DNA of 64,000 nt from Acetobacter persici JCM 25330. Lineage in GTDB: Bacteria; Pseudomonadota; Alphaproteobacteria; Acetobacterales; Acetobacteraceae. Numbering within the stretch: position 1 is the first letter of the stretch; each line of letters starts with the position of its first letter. Of the stretch, positions 39,657 through 48,631 are shown in pieces. Made by a program: the position numbers and the translations under genes. The stretch is from assembly GCF_000613905.1 (NCBI RefSeq), contig NZ_BAJW01000004.1, positions 1 to 64,000 of the forward strand, given 5' to 3'. The notes below the pieces were generated by a model. It was not told where the DNA came from. It searched no databases and saw nothing but the letters and a program-made list of their open reading frames with translations.

Positions 39657-41634
39657 ATGTCCACTTTGTCCCTTATCCCCACGCACTCTCACCCGCATTA
39701 CACAGCAAGCATGAGCCCGGCAGAGTTGCAGGCCATGCGCGCGCATGCGCAGCAAAATCCGGAAGGCTTCTGGCTGGAGCAGGCCCGGCGTATCCACTGG
39801 CACCGTAAGCCAACGCAGGGGTTCCGGGGGTCATTTGAGGGAGATGTCTCCATCAAATGGTATGATGATGGTCATCTGAATGCCTCTGTCTGCTGTATTG
39901 ACCGCCATCTTACCGCACGGGGTGATCAGGTCGCCCTGATCAGCCACAGGGAAGGGCGCCCCGGTGCAGAGCAGATAACCTATGCCATGCTGCATGAGCG
40001 CGTCTGCCGTCTTGCCAATGCGCTGACGGATCTGGGGGTGGAAAAAGGGGAACGTGTCGCTATCTCCCTGCCCATGATTTCCGAGGCCGTCGTGGCCATG
40101 CTGGCGTGCGCCCGGATCGGGGCTGTGCATGTTGTGCTGTTTGGCGGATTTTCAGCCGAAGGCATTGCGGAACGCCTGATGGATAGCGGGGCCGTGCTGG
40201 TTATTACTGCCAGTGAGGCCAGACGCGGCAACAAAACCATCCCGTTCAAACAGACGATGGATGATGCTTTACTGAAATGTGGTCAGAACTGCACCGTAAA
40301 ATCTGTGCTGGTTGTCAGAACGTCTGACGCCGCCGTGCCCATGCTCCCCGGTCGTGACTATGATTATCATGATTTTGTAGACGGGTTTGAACCTGATTTC
40401 GTCCCCGTTGTCATGCCTGCGGAAGCACCGTTGTTCATGCTCTACACATCCGGCAGCACAGGAAAGCCGAAGGCTGTTGTGCATGCAACCGGGGGATATA
40501 TGGTGTGGGCCGCCTACACAATGGGCATGGTTTACGCACAAAAACCCGGCGATGTTTTATGGTGCACGGCTGATGTGGCGTGGATCACCGGGCATACCTC
40601 TGTTGTGTACGGGCCGCTGGCGAATGGTGGCACCACCATGATTTCGGATAGTCTGCCAAATGCGCCGCATGCCGGGCGGTGGTTGGATCTGATTGATGAC
40701 TATAAAGTCACCATGTTGTTTACATCCCCCACGGCTGTCAGAGCCATGATGGCCGATGGTGATGCGGTTGTGCAGGCACATAGTCTGGAAACGCTCCGGT
40801 TGCTTGGCGTTGCCGGAGAACCCATCAGTTCTGATGTGTGGATGTGGTACCATGATGTGATTGGTCGTGGAAAATGCCCGGTGGCGGATACATGGTGGCA
40901 GACTGAAACGGCTGGTGTTGTGCTGGGGCCGGTGCCGGGTGCCCAGCCCTTAAAACCCGGCTCAGCCAGCACGCCCCTGCCGGGACTGGATCTGGCTCTG
41001 GCTGATCCGCAAGGGCGTATTCAGGAAAACTCTGCGGAAGGAAGCCTGTGTATTGCGAGATCATGGCCCGGACAGGCCAGAACAATCTGGCGCGACCATG
41101 AACGTTTTTGCAAAACGTATTTTTCTATGGTGCCCGGATTCTATTTTACCGGTGACGGCGCGGCGGGATGATGATGGTTATTACTGGATTACGGGCAGAA
41201 TGGATGATGTGATCAATGTTGCTGGTCACAGGCTTGGCACGGCAGAAGTGGAAGATGTTCTGGCGACGGACCATCGTTTGTTAGAAAGTGCCGCTGTTGG
41301 TGTGCCGCATCCTGTTAAAGGGCAGGCTCTGGTGGTTTTTGCAATCGCCCGTAAAAATGTCACAGCGCAGCCAACAGAGGCAGGGATTAAACGCATGGTG
41401 GCCGACGCTCTGGGCCGCTATGCAATGCCGGAAACTGTTTATCTAGTCCCTGATTTACCACGCACGCGTTCTGGTAAAATAGTACGCCGTCTTCTGCGTA
41501 AAATCGCAAGTGGTGAAATCGAAAACTTTGGTGATTTGTCCACTTTGACAGATCAGGAAATCGTTCAGACAATTTGTAACTTCGTGCAGGAAAAACACGG
41601 GATGGGCTCTCCTCCCTTGATATTACAGGCATGA
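39657..41634 (+). CDS. Acetyl/propionyl-CoA synthetase (frameshifted)
   Basis: An AMP-forming acyl-CoA synthetase, 659 residues after repair. Motifs: the P-loop LYTSGSTGKPK, TADVAWITGH, the DTWWQTE stretch that shapes the short-chain acid pocket, and the C-terminal PRTRSGKIVRR with the lysine commonly acetylated in Acs. The break near 41160 looks like a lost GC dinucleotide in a GC repeat, restoring GDGARRDDDGYYW. Position at the end of the prp operon suggests propionate activation (PrpE role), though sequence alone does not separate acetate from propionate preference. Confidence 0.9.
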
Positions 41635-41711
41635 AGAGCATCCCTCCTGTCTGATCAGGACAAACCCGTCAGGATCAGGCTCCTTGCCCTGATGTAAGAG
41701 AGGGAGCCTGC

Positions 41712-41776
41712 GGCGACGCGACGTTTCGGTATGACGTTCTCACCACAGTCGTCATACTGAAGTACGATGCGTCGCC
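41712..41776. terminator. Long imperfect hairpin between convergent genes
   Basis: GGCGACGC (41712) pairs with GCGTCGCC (41776) and an inner arm GGTATGACG pairs with CGTCATACT, making a 65-nt stem-loop in the 155-bp gap between the convergent synthetase and methyltransferase genes. No T-run follows either arm. It may be a bidirectional terminator or a small repetitive element. Confidence 0.4.
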
Positions 41777-41789
41777 TGATCTATCCTGC

Positions 41790-42536
41790 TCAGTCACGGC
41801 CCTTCGTTGCCATGTAAGCGTGAAAAACGCCGAAAGATGTGTGTTTGCGCACGTTTGCAAACCCGGCCTGTTTCAGGTTCTGGAGAATCTGCTCTGGGGG
41901 AATGCATTGTTCAATTGTGTCCCAGTAGTAGGCCATCAGGGTCCGGCTTTCGCGGGATGCGGTAACGCCTGAGAGAAACGGCACGACCTTTCCCAGATAA
42001 AAGCGCAGAAAGGCTTGCACTGCGGGGGAACGTGCCCGTCCTATTTCAAGAATAAGCAGGTTCCCGCCGGGTTTAAGAACCTGCAGATACCCCCTGAATG
42101 TCGCATTCAGATCGCGCACATGGCGCAGGGCGTATCCCATACTGAGCATATCCATGCTGTTCTCAGCAAAAGGCAGAGCCTGCGCATCCGCCTGCACGAC
42201 CTGAATGGGCAGCTTGCGGCAGCACTCCGCTAACATCCCTGGACTCATATCCAGCCCGACAATGTTTGCCGGAGCGGTGAGTGTTGCGGCTTCCTGCGCG
42301 ACCAGCCCAGTGCCGGTTGCAACATCAAGGAGCCTGTGCCCCTGACGCAAACCCGCTGTGCGCAGCATCCATCTGCGGTACCATTTGCCAGACCCAAGAG
42401 AAAAGATGCTGTTAATGCGGTCATAATAACCGGCGGTGCGATCAAAAATAGACCGAATAAAAACCGCGCGTTCGCTGCCATTCTCGTAGTAAGCCGGGAG
42501 CACAGGGTGTGGGGGGCAGGGGTTTTGATCAGGCAT
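41790..42536 (-). CDS. SAM-dependent methyltransferase of the aryl polyene cluster
   Basis: A 248-residue class I methyltransferase. The SAM-binding motif is RLLDVATGTGLVAQEA, followed by IVGLDMSPGML, QADAQALPFAENSMDML and LKPGGNLLILE. The beginning (YYENGSERAVFIRSIFDRTA, then YDRINSIFSLGSGKWYRR) resembles the UbiE-like methyltransferases found in aryl polyene clusters, where they are thought to methylate the aryl head group. It is divergent from the GT2 gene of the cluster, 98 bp away. A general UbiE role is less likely because the sequence departs from UbiE at the termini. Confidence 0.72.
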   Translation of the reverse strand: MPDQNPCPPHPVLPAYYENGSERAVFIRSIFDRTAGYYDRINSIFSLGSGKWYRRWMLRTAGLRQGHRLLDVATGTGLVAQEAATLTAPANIVGLDMSPGMLAECCRKLPIQVVQADAQALPFAENSMDMLSMGYALRHVRDLNATFRGYLQVLKPGGNLLILEIGRARSPAVQAFLRFYLGKVVPFLSGVTASRESRTLMAYYWDTIEQCIPPEQILQNLKQAGFANVRKHTSFGVFHAYMATKGRD

Positions 42537-42634
42537 GAAAAAGATCGCTTCTCAAAGGCGGGGTGATCGGGTCATATCGTAATTATGGGAGGCGGAACAG
42601 CCTTGTTCCTGTGGTGCTGGAGTTCTCTTCTGTT

Positions 42635-43423
42635 ATGCCGGACGCGTTTCGCTGTGTTGTCCTGATCCCGTCTTATAATTCAGGCAAGTTGCTACGGCGC
42701 ACGGTGTCTGAGGTTCTGGCGGTGTGGCCGGATGTTGTTGTGGTGTGTGATGGCAGTCAGGATGGCAGCCAGCATGCGCTTGATGATCTGCTGTTACAGC
42801 ATGCAGGCCTGCATCTTGTCCGCCTGCAACGCAATGGCGGGAAAGGGCGGGCGGTTTTATACGGCGCACAATGGGCGGAGCAGGCGGGCTTTACACATAT
42901 TCTCACGATGGATGCCGATGACCAGCATCCGGCCCAGGACCTGCCGGACTTTATGGCGGCAGGACGCCAGAACCCACAGGCCATGATTCTCGGGAAACCG
43001 GTGTTCGGTCCCGAGGCTCCGGCTGTGCGGGTTTGGGGGCGAAAACTGTCTAATGGTTTAGTATGGCTGGAAACTGGCGGCGCGGTGCAGGACTGCCTGT
43101 TCGGGTTCAGGGTTTATCCTCTTAAGCCCTTCCTGCACGCCATGCGGACGTCCCGTTTTATGCGCGGCTTTGATTTTGACCCGGAAATTGCTGTGCGACT
43201 GGTGTGGATGGGGGTTCCTGCCTGCAACAAGGCAACGCCTGTGCGTTATCTTGAAAAATCTGAAGGGGGGATTTCCCATTTTCATTATGGAAGAGATAAT
43301 GGCCGCCTGATTTTTATGCATGTCAGGCTCATCCTGACGTGGGTCTGGAAGAGGCTTTGCGGAAAGCGGAAACTGTTTCCCGCAGAGAAACATGCTCAAA
43401 ATTGCGGATCACACGGCGTCTGA
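42635..43423 (+). CDS. Glycosyltransferase family 2 protein of the aryl polyene cluster
   Basis: A 262-residue GT-A-fold transferase. The ATG at 42635 precedes RCVVLIPSYNSGKLLRRT, the usual GT2 opening; upstream codons in the same frame are ignored. Motifs are VVVCDGSQDGS, RNGGKGRAVLYGA and the metal-binding MDADDQHP. The C-terminal RYLEKSEGGISHFHYGRDN is characteristic of the GT2 proteins in pigment clusters of this type. It is cytoplasmic or membrane-associated and may modify the polyene lipid. Its 3' end overlaps the opposite-strand membrane protein gene by 95 bp. Confidence 0.78.
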   Translation: MPDAFRCVVLIPSYNSGKLLRRTVSEVLAVWPDVVVVCDGSQDGSQHALDDLLLQHAGLHLVRLQRNGGKGRAVLYGAQWAEQAGFTHILTMDADDQHPAQDLPDFMAAGRQNPQAMILGKPVFGPEAPAVRVWGRKLSNGLVWLETGGAVQDCLFGFRVYPLKPFLHAMRTSRFMRGFDFDPEIAVRLVWMGVPACNKATPVRYLEKSEGGISHFHYGRDNGRLIFMHVRLILTWVWKRLCGKRKLFPAEKHAQNCGSHGV

Positions 43424-43943
43424 CGTACGCTTCAACCAGCATAACGCCCGCAGCGCACGCAAATGTCCCTCCTGATAACGGCCAGCGCCATGATCCGTCT
43501 GGGCCTGCCAGCGCCAGAACTGCGGGGGCCAGCAATGCTCCGGCAAAAAAGAGCGCCCAGAAGAGGGTCAAAAACCGCGTGTAGCGCGCCACATCTGCGC
43601 GTAACGGCCCGTGCACCTGCTGCGCCACGCGGGAAATCAGGGGCGTGTGTGCGGGGAGCAGGGAACAGGTAAATGTGCCCAGCAATGCCCCCAGCGGAAC
43701 CACATAGAGCAGAAGGGTATCGGTAGTGCGCGCCTGCTGGGGACAATAAACCGCGAAAAGGCAGAAAAGAAGGGTGCAGCACGCTACAGTCAGAATATGC
43801 CTGCTCAACAGCGCGAGTGCTGTGCCTTGCAGTAAAATAATAAGAGGAACATTCAGGCTGTTTATAGCGGAAAAATGAGCGATATGCCCTAAAACAAGCG
43901 AGAGAAGAAACACCGCAATGCCTAGAATCTTTTTTGCGGGCAT
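43329..43943 (-). CDS. Integral membrane protein in the aryl polyene cluster
   Basis: A 204-residue protein with about five to six predicted membrane helices (ILGIAVFLLSLVLGH, LNVPLIILLQGTALALL, ILTVACCTLLFCLFAVY, LLLYVVPLGALLGTFTC, FLTLFWALFFAGALLAPAVL, GTFACAAGVMLVEAYV). It resembles the COG4648-type membrane protein often found in such clusters, whose role is unknown. The ATG at 43943 is chosen over the upstream frame. It is the only cluster gene on the minus strand here and overlaps the GT2 3' end. Confidence 0.6.
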   Translation of the reverse strand: MPAKKILGIAVFLLSLVLGHIAHFSAINSLNVPLIILLQGTALALLSRHILTVACCTLLFCLFAVYCPQQARTTDTLLLYVVPLGALLGTFTCSLLPAHTPLISRVAQQVHGPLRADVARYTRFLTLFWALFFAGALLAPAVLALAGPDGSWRWPLSGGTFACAAGVMLVEAYVRRRVIRNFEHVSLRETVSAFRKASSRPTSG

Positions 43944-44034
43944 GGCTCTGCTTCTGTTATAGCGTGGCTTTTCTTCGTGCATTGTTTATGTTAGCTGACT
44001 CATTCAATCTGCATTTTAATGATGAGATTATGCT

Positions 44035-44325
44035 GTGAATACGACGAGTTCTCCCGCATCGCAAACCCCCTTTGAACATGAAGTGGCTGAACGGCTGGTC
44101 GAGGCATTGCAGCTCGAAGTCACAGCGTCCGAAATAGAGCCGGAAGCCCCCCTGTTTGGGGAAGGTCTGGGTCTTGATTCCATTGATGCGCTTGAAATCT
44201 CTCTGCTGGTCGGGCGTGATTATGGCGTCACCCTGCGGTCTGATAACCCGAACAACAAGCAGATTTTCAGCTCTTTGCGGGCGCTATGCCAGTATTTGCA
44301 GGCTAACCGTTCCTCTGCCGGATAA
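44035..44325 (+). CDS. Acyl carrier protein of the aryl polyene cluster
   Basis: A 96-residue carrier protein. The phosphopantetheine attachment serine is in GLGLDSIDALEISLLV. It starts with GTG and is 6 bp upstream of the AMP-ligase start. Type II aryl polyene systems usually have two such carriers; only one is visible in this window. It would hold the aryl starter and growing chain on its prosthetic group. Confidence 0.85.
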   Translation: MNTTSSPASQTPFEHEVAERLVEALQLEVTASEIEPEAPLFGEGLGLDSIDALEISLLVGRDYGVTLRSDNPNNKQIFSSLRALCQYLQANRSSAG

Positions 44326-44331
44326 ATCCTG

Positions 44332-45681
44332 TTGAGCAAGGGCGTGGGAAACCGGAACTGGCCAGACTTGTCCCTGCTCTATGCGCCGGAACGCGAGGTT
44401 TTTGTCACCTCGGCGGGGCCAGTCACCGGACACGCTTTCTTGCGGGCAGCGCATCGTCTGGCGGAAAATCTGCCAGATCAGCCCGTGGTGCCGGTCTGCG
44501 CGGATGTGTTTCTTTTCTCCCTGCTTTTTGCGGCGACCCTGATAAAGAGTCAGTATGTGCTGCTCTCAAGTGACCGGTCATCACTCCGGCTGGCTGAACT
44601 GGCGCAGCAGCACAACGCCGTCTGTATTACTCTGGCCAGAGACCCGGAAGTCTCTCACTTGCCCGCTGGAGGCAAAGTTTTACAGAGTGAGGTCTCTCTT
44701 TCTGATGATCCGCCTCTGAGCGGACACCGTGATTTTAATCCGGTTATAGACGCCGGGCGTCTGGTTGCCATCGTGTTTACGTCTGGCAGCACAGGGCAGC
44801 CTGTCGGGCATGAAAAATATTGGGGAGGGCTGGTGACCAGAAGCGTCACGGCCCGTGTCCTGCTTGACCCGGAAGCCGGGCCAGCGTCTCTGGTTGGCAC
44901 GGTGCCGCCGTATCATATGTATGGTTTTGAGACACTGGTGCTACAGGCGCTGAATACCCGCGTCAAAACCATCGCGGGGGCAGATCATTACCCGGCAGAC
45001 TGGGTTGCCCGGCTGGAGAAAGCCTCTGCTCCGCGTATTCTGGTCACAACCCCTCTGCAATTGCGGGGGCTGGTAAAGTCGGGCCTGATGGTTCCCGCCG
45101 TGCGGCGTGTCGTATCGGCGTCGGCACCCTTGCCTGAAAAGCTTGCAGAAGAAGCGGAGTGTTTTCTAAAGACTGAAGTGACTGAAATCTATGGGTCAAC
45201 CGAGACCGGCTCGGTCGCCATCCGGCGCACCCTGAGCGGCCCGTACTGGAGCTGGTACCGGGATATCGGGTTGCAGACTCTGGCTGACGGGCGGGTGGAA
45301 CTCTCGGCTCCCGGTGCGTTGAACCATGTTCTGGCGGACTTTATAGAAACGGGTGAGGCAGGAACCTTCAAGTTGCTCGGGCGTGTCACGGATCTGCTGA
45401 AACTGGGTGGCAAGCGTGGCTCTCTGGCTGCGCTGAATGCTGTGCTCAATAGTCTGCCGGGGGTTGAGGACGGGGCGTTTCTGCCACCGGATATGTCCGG
45501 GGCGGACCCACAGGCACGCATGCAGGCGTTTGTTGTCGCCCCCACAGTGGCAGCGGAGACCCTGTTACAGGCGCTACGGCCTTTGATAGACCCGGTTTTT
45601 TTGCCCCGTCGTCTTGTTCCGGTCGCCGCATTGCCGCGCAATGCTGTGGGGAAACTGACCTTGCAGGCTTTGCGTGTGTAA
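44332..45681 (+). CDS. AMP-dependent acyl/aryl-ACP synthetase, 3' end altered by prophage
   Basis: A 449-residue AMP-binding enzyme of the aryl polyene type (ApeH-like), likely loading the aryl acid starter on the carrier protein. Motifs: VFTSGSTGQPVGHEKYW, VPPYHMYGFE, SASAPLPEKLAEEA, EIYGSTETGS and the C-terminal NAVGKLTLQALR. The start is TTG after the carrier protein. The prophage begins at about 45675, so the last codons (CGT GTG TAA) come partly from phage DNA. Joining the flanks without the prophage would give LQALRPATA then stop, so the enzyme is probably still functional. Confidence 0.82.
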   Translation: MSKGVGNRNWPDLSLLYAPEREVFVTSAGPVTGHAFLRAAHRLAENLPDQPVVPVCADVFLFSLLFAATLIKSQYVLLSSDRSSLRLAELAQQHNAVCITLARDPEVSHLPAGGKVLQSEVSLSDDPPLSGHRDFNPVIDAGRLVAIVFTSGSTGQPVGHEKYWGGLVTRSVTARVLLDPEAGPASLVGTVPPYHMYGFETLVLQALNTRVKTIAGADHYPADWVARLEKASAPRILVTTPLQLRGLVKSGLMVPAVRRVVSASAPLPEKLAEEAECFLKTEVTEIYGSTETGSVAIRRTLSGPYWSWYRDIGLQTLADGRVELSAPGALNHVLADFIETGEAGTFKLLGRVTDLLKLGGKRGSLAALNAVLNSLPGVEDGAFLPPDMSGADPQARMQAFVVAPTVAAETLLQALRPLIDPVFLPRRLVPVAALPRNAVGKLTLQALRV

Positions 45682-45705
45682 GGGGACACAGGGAATGGAA
45701 CTACT

Positions 45706-45748
45706 GGGAAACCGGGATTATGTGGGATCAGCGGGGATTTGGTGGGAT
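45706..45748. repeat. GGGAT array with 10-bp period at the phage left end
   Basis: GGGAT occurs at 45714, 45724, 45734 and 45744, each exactly 10 bp apart, preceded by GGGAA at 45706. All copies therefore face the same side of the helix. It lies between the first and second TGGAAC sites of the left end. Confidence 0.75.
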
Positions 45749-45920
45749 GAAAACCCGAGGTGAACCGCTGGTGTCGGCATAATCTGACGGGAAGATACTC
45801 TTGCAGATATGCCGAATGATAGTGTCTGGAACCTAGGCAGCATTTTAGCCAAAAAGACACCAAGTTTGGAACTCAACCGATGAAGGATTCTATTCTGATG
45901 AAGGGCCTTTTAAAACCCTT

Positions 45921-46535
45921 TTAATCGGCTTCCGTCTCATTCTTCCCGCTACGAGGATCATATTCAATCTCAGGAACTGGCAGGCGATGAACGTGCGCTG
46001 TTTTGATTTCATGATTGATTGCAGCAGCTCGAATTTTTGCAGCATTCAGATCTGGAGCCTGTAAGCCATCGCAATCCAGTATCATCATTGAGCGATCTGT
46101 TTTGGTCACATAAGGAGAGCCACTATATGTGACAACCTGAGCCCAAGCACATCCTTGTATTTTAGTTGCTTTCACCGGACCATCTTCATCTTCTGGAAGC
46201 ATGAAATCAAATATTACATCTTTTTGAGCAGCGTAATCACCAGCAAGAGCATTGACATACTGCCGGACAAATTTGTCCTGCGCACTCATGCAAGATGAGA
46301 CTCCTGTCCATGACGTGCAATTTCCAAGATACGACATAGCCTCTGATACATATTTTTCTGAAGAACCACCTTCAATATTAGGTCTATGGTATAGAGTTAT
46401 TTTTGGATGAGAAGTCTGTTCATCAGAAAAATAGGACACAAAGAAACCTATCATAAAAAATATAAATATAGGGCAAAAGATAATAATAAAAAATCTAGTC
46501 ACCTTTATAGATTTACCATTGCATTTTTTATTCAT
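45921..46535 (-). CDS. Prophage-encoded single-pass membrane protein of unknown function
   Basis: A 204-residue protein not recognised as a known family. One hydrophobic helix near the N-terminus (FFIIIFCPIFIFFMIGFFV, residues 15-33) follows a basic start, predicting a membrane anchor with the rest outside. The outer part has cysteines (LGNCTSWTGVSSCMS, IQGCAWAQV, LDCDG) that could form disulfides. Base composition is clearly more AT-rich than the neighbours. It overlaps the repressor 3' end by 4 bp, so it should be expressed from the lysogen. Superinfection exclusion or another lysogenic-conversion role is inference from this position. Confidence 0.6.
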   Translation of the reverse strand: MNKKCNGKSIKVTRFFIIIFCPIFIFFMIGFFVSYFSDEQTSHPKITLYHRPNIEGGSSEKYVSEAMSYLGNCTSWTGVSSCMSAQDKFVRQYVNALAGDYAAQKDVIFDFMLPEDEDGPVKATKIQGCAWAQVVTYSGSPYVTKTDRSMMILDCDGLQAPDLNAAKIRAAAINHEIKTAHVHRLPVPEIEYDPRSGKNETEAD

Positions 46536-47311
46536 GACATTGCCTGTAGTCTGTAAGCAACTCTTCCAATTACCGTGATTGCATCGTCTCCATCAGGATC
46601 GCCCCAGCGGAAGCGAGAAGCGTCCGTCAGAAACTCTTTATAAAGCTGGTTGTCTGACGCGATGCATATTTTCCCGCTTGGCTCAGACGATAGTCTTTTT
46701 ACGAGGAGGCCACCGTTCACTACTAAGACGTGGACTCCATCAAGGATGTGCTGTCGTCTCGTGTCCACCAAAAGGCGGTCCCCAGATCGTAACGTAGGCT
46801 CCATGCTGTCACCGCTGGTTTCAAGCATGATGGCGTTCGCAGGATCAAGGCCTAGGTCATGCTTAAGGAAATGAAGGGAAATTGCGACTTTCTCAGGCTT
46901 AACTCCATCATCAGTGCATAATCCGTAACCAGCAGAAGCAGCCACGTTATAGTAATCAACGTAGGCAATATTACTATTCACGGCCTGAGTTATTCTGCGG
47001 GCCACATGAGGGACGGCAAAAGATGTCCCTTCTCCTCCTCCGGCAAGCCACTCCATGGGCACTCCACAGGCCTGAGAGATGCGGAAAGCTGCAGTGAGAG
47101 GCATTTGTCTGCCTTTGAGATAGTTTGTGAGGGATCCAAGGGGCACGCCTGATCTGGCGGAAACGAGTTTGTTTCCTCCCCCCAACTGAATGGCCTCTCG
47201 TAACCGCTCCATCAAAATATCAGCCAAAATCGCATCCGAGTTTATTCCTGAAACTTGGATGCTCGAGCTTACAATAACATCGGATGCGGAAGTCTCTTTT
47301 TTATCAGTCAC
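46532..47311 (-). CDS. Phage CI/LexA-type repressor with S24 peptidase domain
   Basis: About 259 residues from the GTG at 47311. An N-terminal helix-turn-helix (GNKLVSARSGVPLGSLTNYL, residues about 40-60) is followed by a self-cleaving S24 domain with the nucleophile serine in TSGDSMEPTLRSGDRLLVD and the lysine in LLVKRLS. I prefer 47311 because the longer open frame (to 47407) would run through the palindrome at 47363, a likely operator. It is divergent from the Ner-like gene, the usual arrangement in Mu-like phages, and would keep the element silent. Confidence 0.82.
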   Translation of the reverse strand: MTDKKETSASDVIVSSSIQVSGINSDAILADILMERLREAIQLGGGNKLVSARSGVPLGSLTNYLKGRQMPLTAAFRISQACGVPMEWLAGGGEGTSFAVPHVARRITQAVNSNIAYVDYYNVAASAGYGLCTDDGVKPEKVAISLHFLKHDLGLDPANAIMLETSGDSMEPTLRSGDRLLVDTRRQHILDGVHVLVVNGGLLVKRLSSEPSGKICIASDNQLYKEFLTDASRFRWGDPDGDDAITVIGRVAYRLQAMS

Positions 47312-47362
47312 TTGCGAACTATTTCCACATGATATCCACAGATAAAAACTCGGATGTGCGTT

Positions 47363-47379
47363 TTTACGCTTGCCGTAAA
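47363..47379. promoter_or_regulatory. Candidate phage operator palindrome
   Basis: TTTACG and CGTAAA flank a 5-bp spacer between the divergent repressor and Ner-like genes, where a repressor operator is expected. Confidence 0.45.
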
Positions 47380-47459
47380 GCTCGCATGTAGTAGGTTCAC
47401 GGAACACCTCGCGACAAGTGACAGCGGCAAGAAGTCGCTGAAACGGGGTTGAAGAAAAA

Positions 47460-47477
47460 GGGCGGTTGCAGCCGCCC
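47460..47477 (+). promoter_or_regulatory. GC-rich hairpin before the Ner-like gene
   Basis: GGGCGG, a 6-nt TTGCAG loop and CCGCCC form a perfect stem 21 bp before the Ner-like ATG. It lacks a T-run; it may affect translation or mark the end of a leader. Confidence 0.35.
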
Positions 47478-47498
47478 TCGAATCAGGAGCTACACTTT

Positions 47499-47804
47499 AT
47501 GGCACAAAAACCCATGGGTATGCACCTAGAGGACATTAAGGCCGCGCTGCGGAAGATGTACGGTTCTCTGGCTGCGTTCTCGGTTCTGATTGGGCGCGAC
47601 AGCCGCGCCGTAAGTAAAACCATTTCCACCCACGGTTACTCGGTTCCGATAGAGCGGGAAATCGCAAAGGCTCTGAAGCGGAAACCTCAGGACATCTGGC
47701 CGCAGCGTTATCATCATGACGGGTCTCCTATCTCGTTAACTGCTGCCCGTATTCCTACTGCCCTGAATGGCCGGGCACACCGTCAAAACGAGGTGGCAGC
47801 ATGA
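47499..47804 (+). CDS. Ner-like phage DNA-binding protein
   Basis: A 101-residue protein related to the Ner/Nlp (SfsB) family, early regulators of Mu-like phages. The helix-turn-helix region is MHLEDIKAALRKMYGSLAAF, then RDSRAVSKTISTHG and YSVPIEREIAKALKRKPQDIWPQRY, the last typical of Ner. The ATG at 47499 has an AGGAG ribosome site 8 bp upstream. It is divergent from the repressor and overlaps the ParB-like gene by 4 bp. In Mu, Ner damps early and repressor transcription. Confidence 0.82.
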   Translation: MAQKPMGMHLEDIKAALRKMYGSLAAFSVLIGRDSRAVSKTISTHGYSVPIEREIAKALKRKPQDIWPQRYHHDGSPISLTAARIPTALNGRAHRQNEVAA

Positions 47805-48631
47805 ACATGGAAACCAAGCAGACCCCGGATGCAAACCTGCCAGATCAGGCGTCTATTCCAGTATCTCTGATTGACGTTGGCGAACGCCTGCGGACGATTG
47901 ACCCTGACTATGCAGGCATGATTGCAGCCAGCATGCAGGAAGAAGGTCAGCGCACACCGATTGAAGTGCGGAAAGCCGGGAAACGCTACAAGCTGATTGC
48001 CGGTGGGCATCGCCTTGAGGCGCTGCGACTGGCGCAGATTGAGAATGCCTGGTGCGTGATCAAGAAGGTTACGGACGAAGAAGCAGAATTGCTGGAGATT
48101 GATGAAAATCTCTGCCGCCGTGAACTGAGTGCATTGGACCGTGCAACATTTCTGGCGCGCAGGCAGGACGTTTATCAGAAGTTGCATCCGGAGGTTCAGG
48201 CGGGCGGAGATCGGAAGTCAGATCAAATGCTCAAGCTTGAGCATTTGATCCCGACCTTCAGTAAAGCAACCGCCGAGAAGCTCGGGTTGTCCCGCCAGAC
48301 AATCGATCGCTCTATTTCTCGATTTAAGCACATTATGCCTGACGTGCGTGAGAAAATTTCCAGCACATGGCTGGCTGATAGCGGTGCGCAGCTGGATGCG
48401 CTTGCCAAAGAAACGCCTGACATGCAGCGGCAGATTGCTGAGGCTGTGCATCAGTGGCCGACGATCAGGAATATTTCCGAGATTATCCGGCAACTGAAAA
48501 ATCAGCCGAAAAAAGCTGCCCCCACTACCTATGACAAGTTGGTGGCGCTTTGGAATAAAGCCGATCAGGCTACGAAGTTGCGCTTCCATGATTTCCTAGC
48601 TCCCACTCTTGAACTGGATGATGCGGCATGA
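47801..48631 (+). CDS. ParB-like nuclease-domain phage protein
   Basis: A 276-residue protein with a ParB/Srx-type N-domain: IPVSLIDVGERLRTID, TPIEVRKAGKRYKLIAGGHR and LEALRLAQ, with ENLCRRELSALDRATFLARR after it. The centre has a helix-turn-helix (FSKATAEKLGLSRQTIDRSI). Such genes occur among early genes of several Mu-like phages; their role is not settled. It contains a short inverted repeat at 48225-48248 (ATCAAATGCTCAAGCTTGAG and onward), which is within coding sequence. It overlaps both neighbours by 4 bp. Confidence 0.8.
   Translation: MNMETKQTPDANLPDQASIPVSLIDVGERLRTIDPDYAGMIAASMQEEGQRTPIEVRKAGKRYKLIAGGHRLEALRLAQIENAWCVIKKVTDEEAELLEIDENLCRRELSALDRATFLARRQDVYQKLHPEVQAGGDRKSDQMLKLEHLIPTFSKATAEKLGLSRQTIDRSISRFKHIMPDVREKISSTWLADSGAQLDALAKETPDMQRQIAEAVHQWPTIRNISEIIRQLKNQPKKAAPTTYDKLVALWNKADQATKLRFHDFLAPTLELDDAA

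Noticed and set aside
38685-39803. A 372-codon minus-strand open frame opposite prpB
   Set aside because: It is antisense to a fully supported lyase and extends into the synthetase start; composition is shadow-like.
42563-42634. Upstream extension of the GT2 gene
   Set aside because: The added residues have no family resemblance and the ATG at 42635 directly precedes the conserved GT2 start.
48225-48248. Inverted repeat ATCAAATGCTCAAGCTTGAG as an operator
   Set aside because: It lies inside the ParB-like coding sequence between conserved domains; chance or a coding constraint is more likely.
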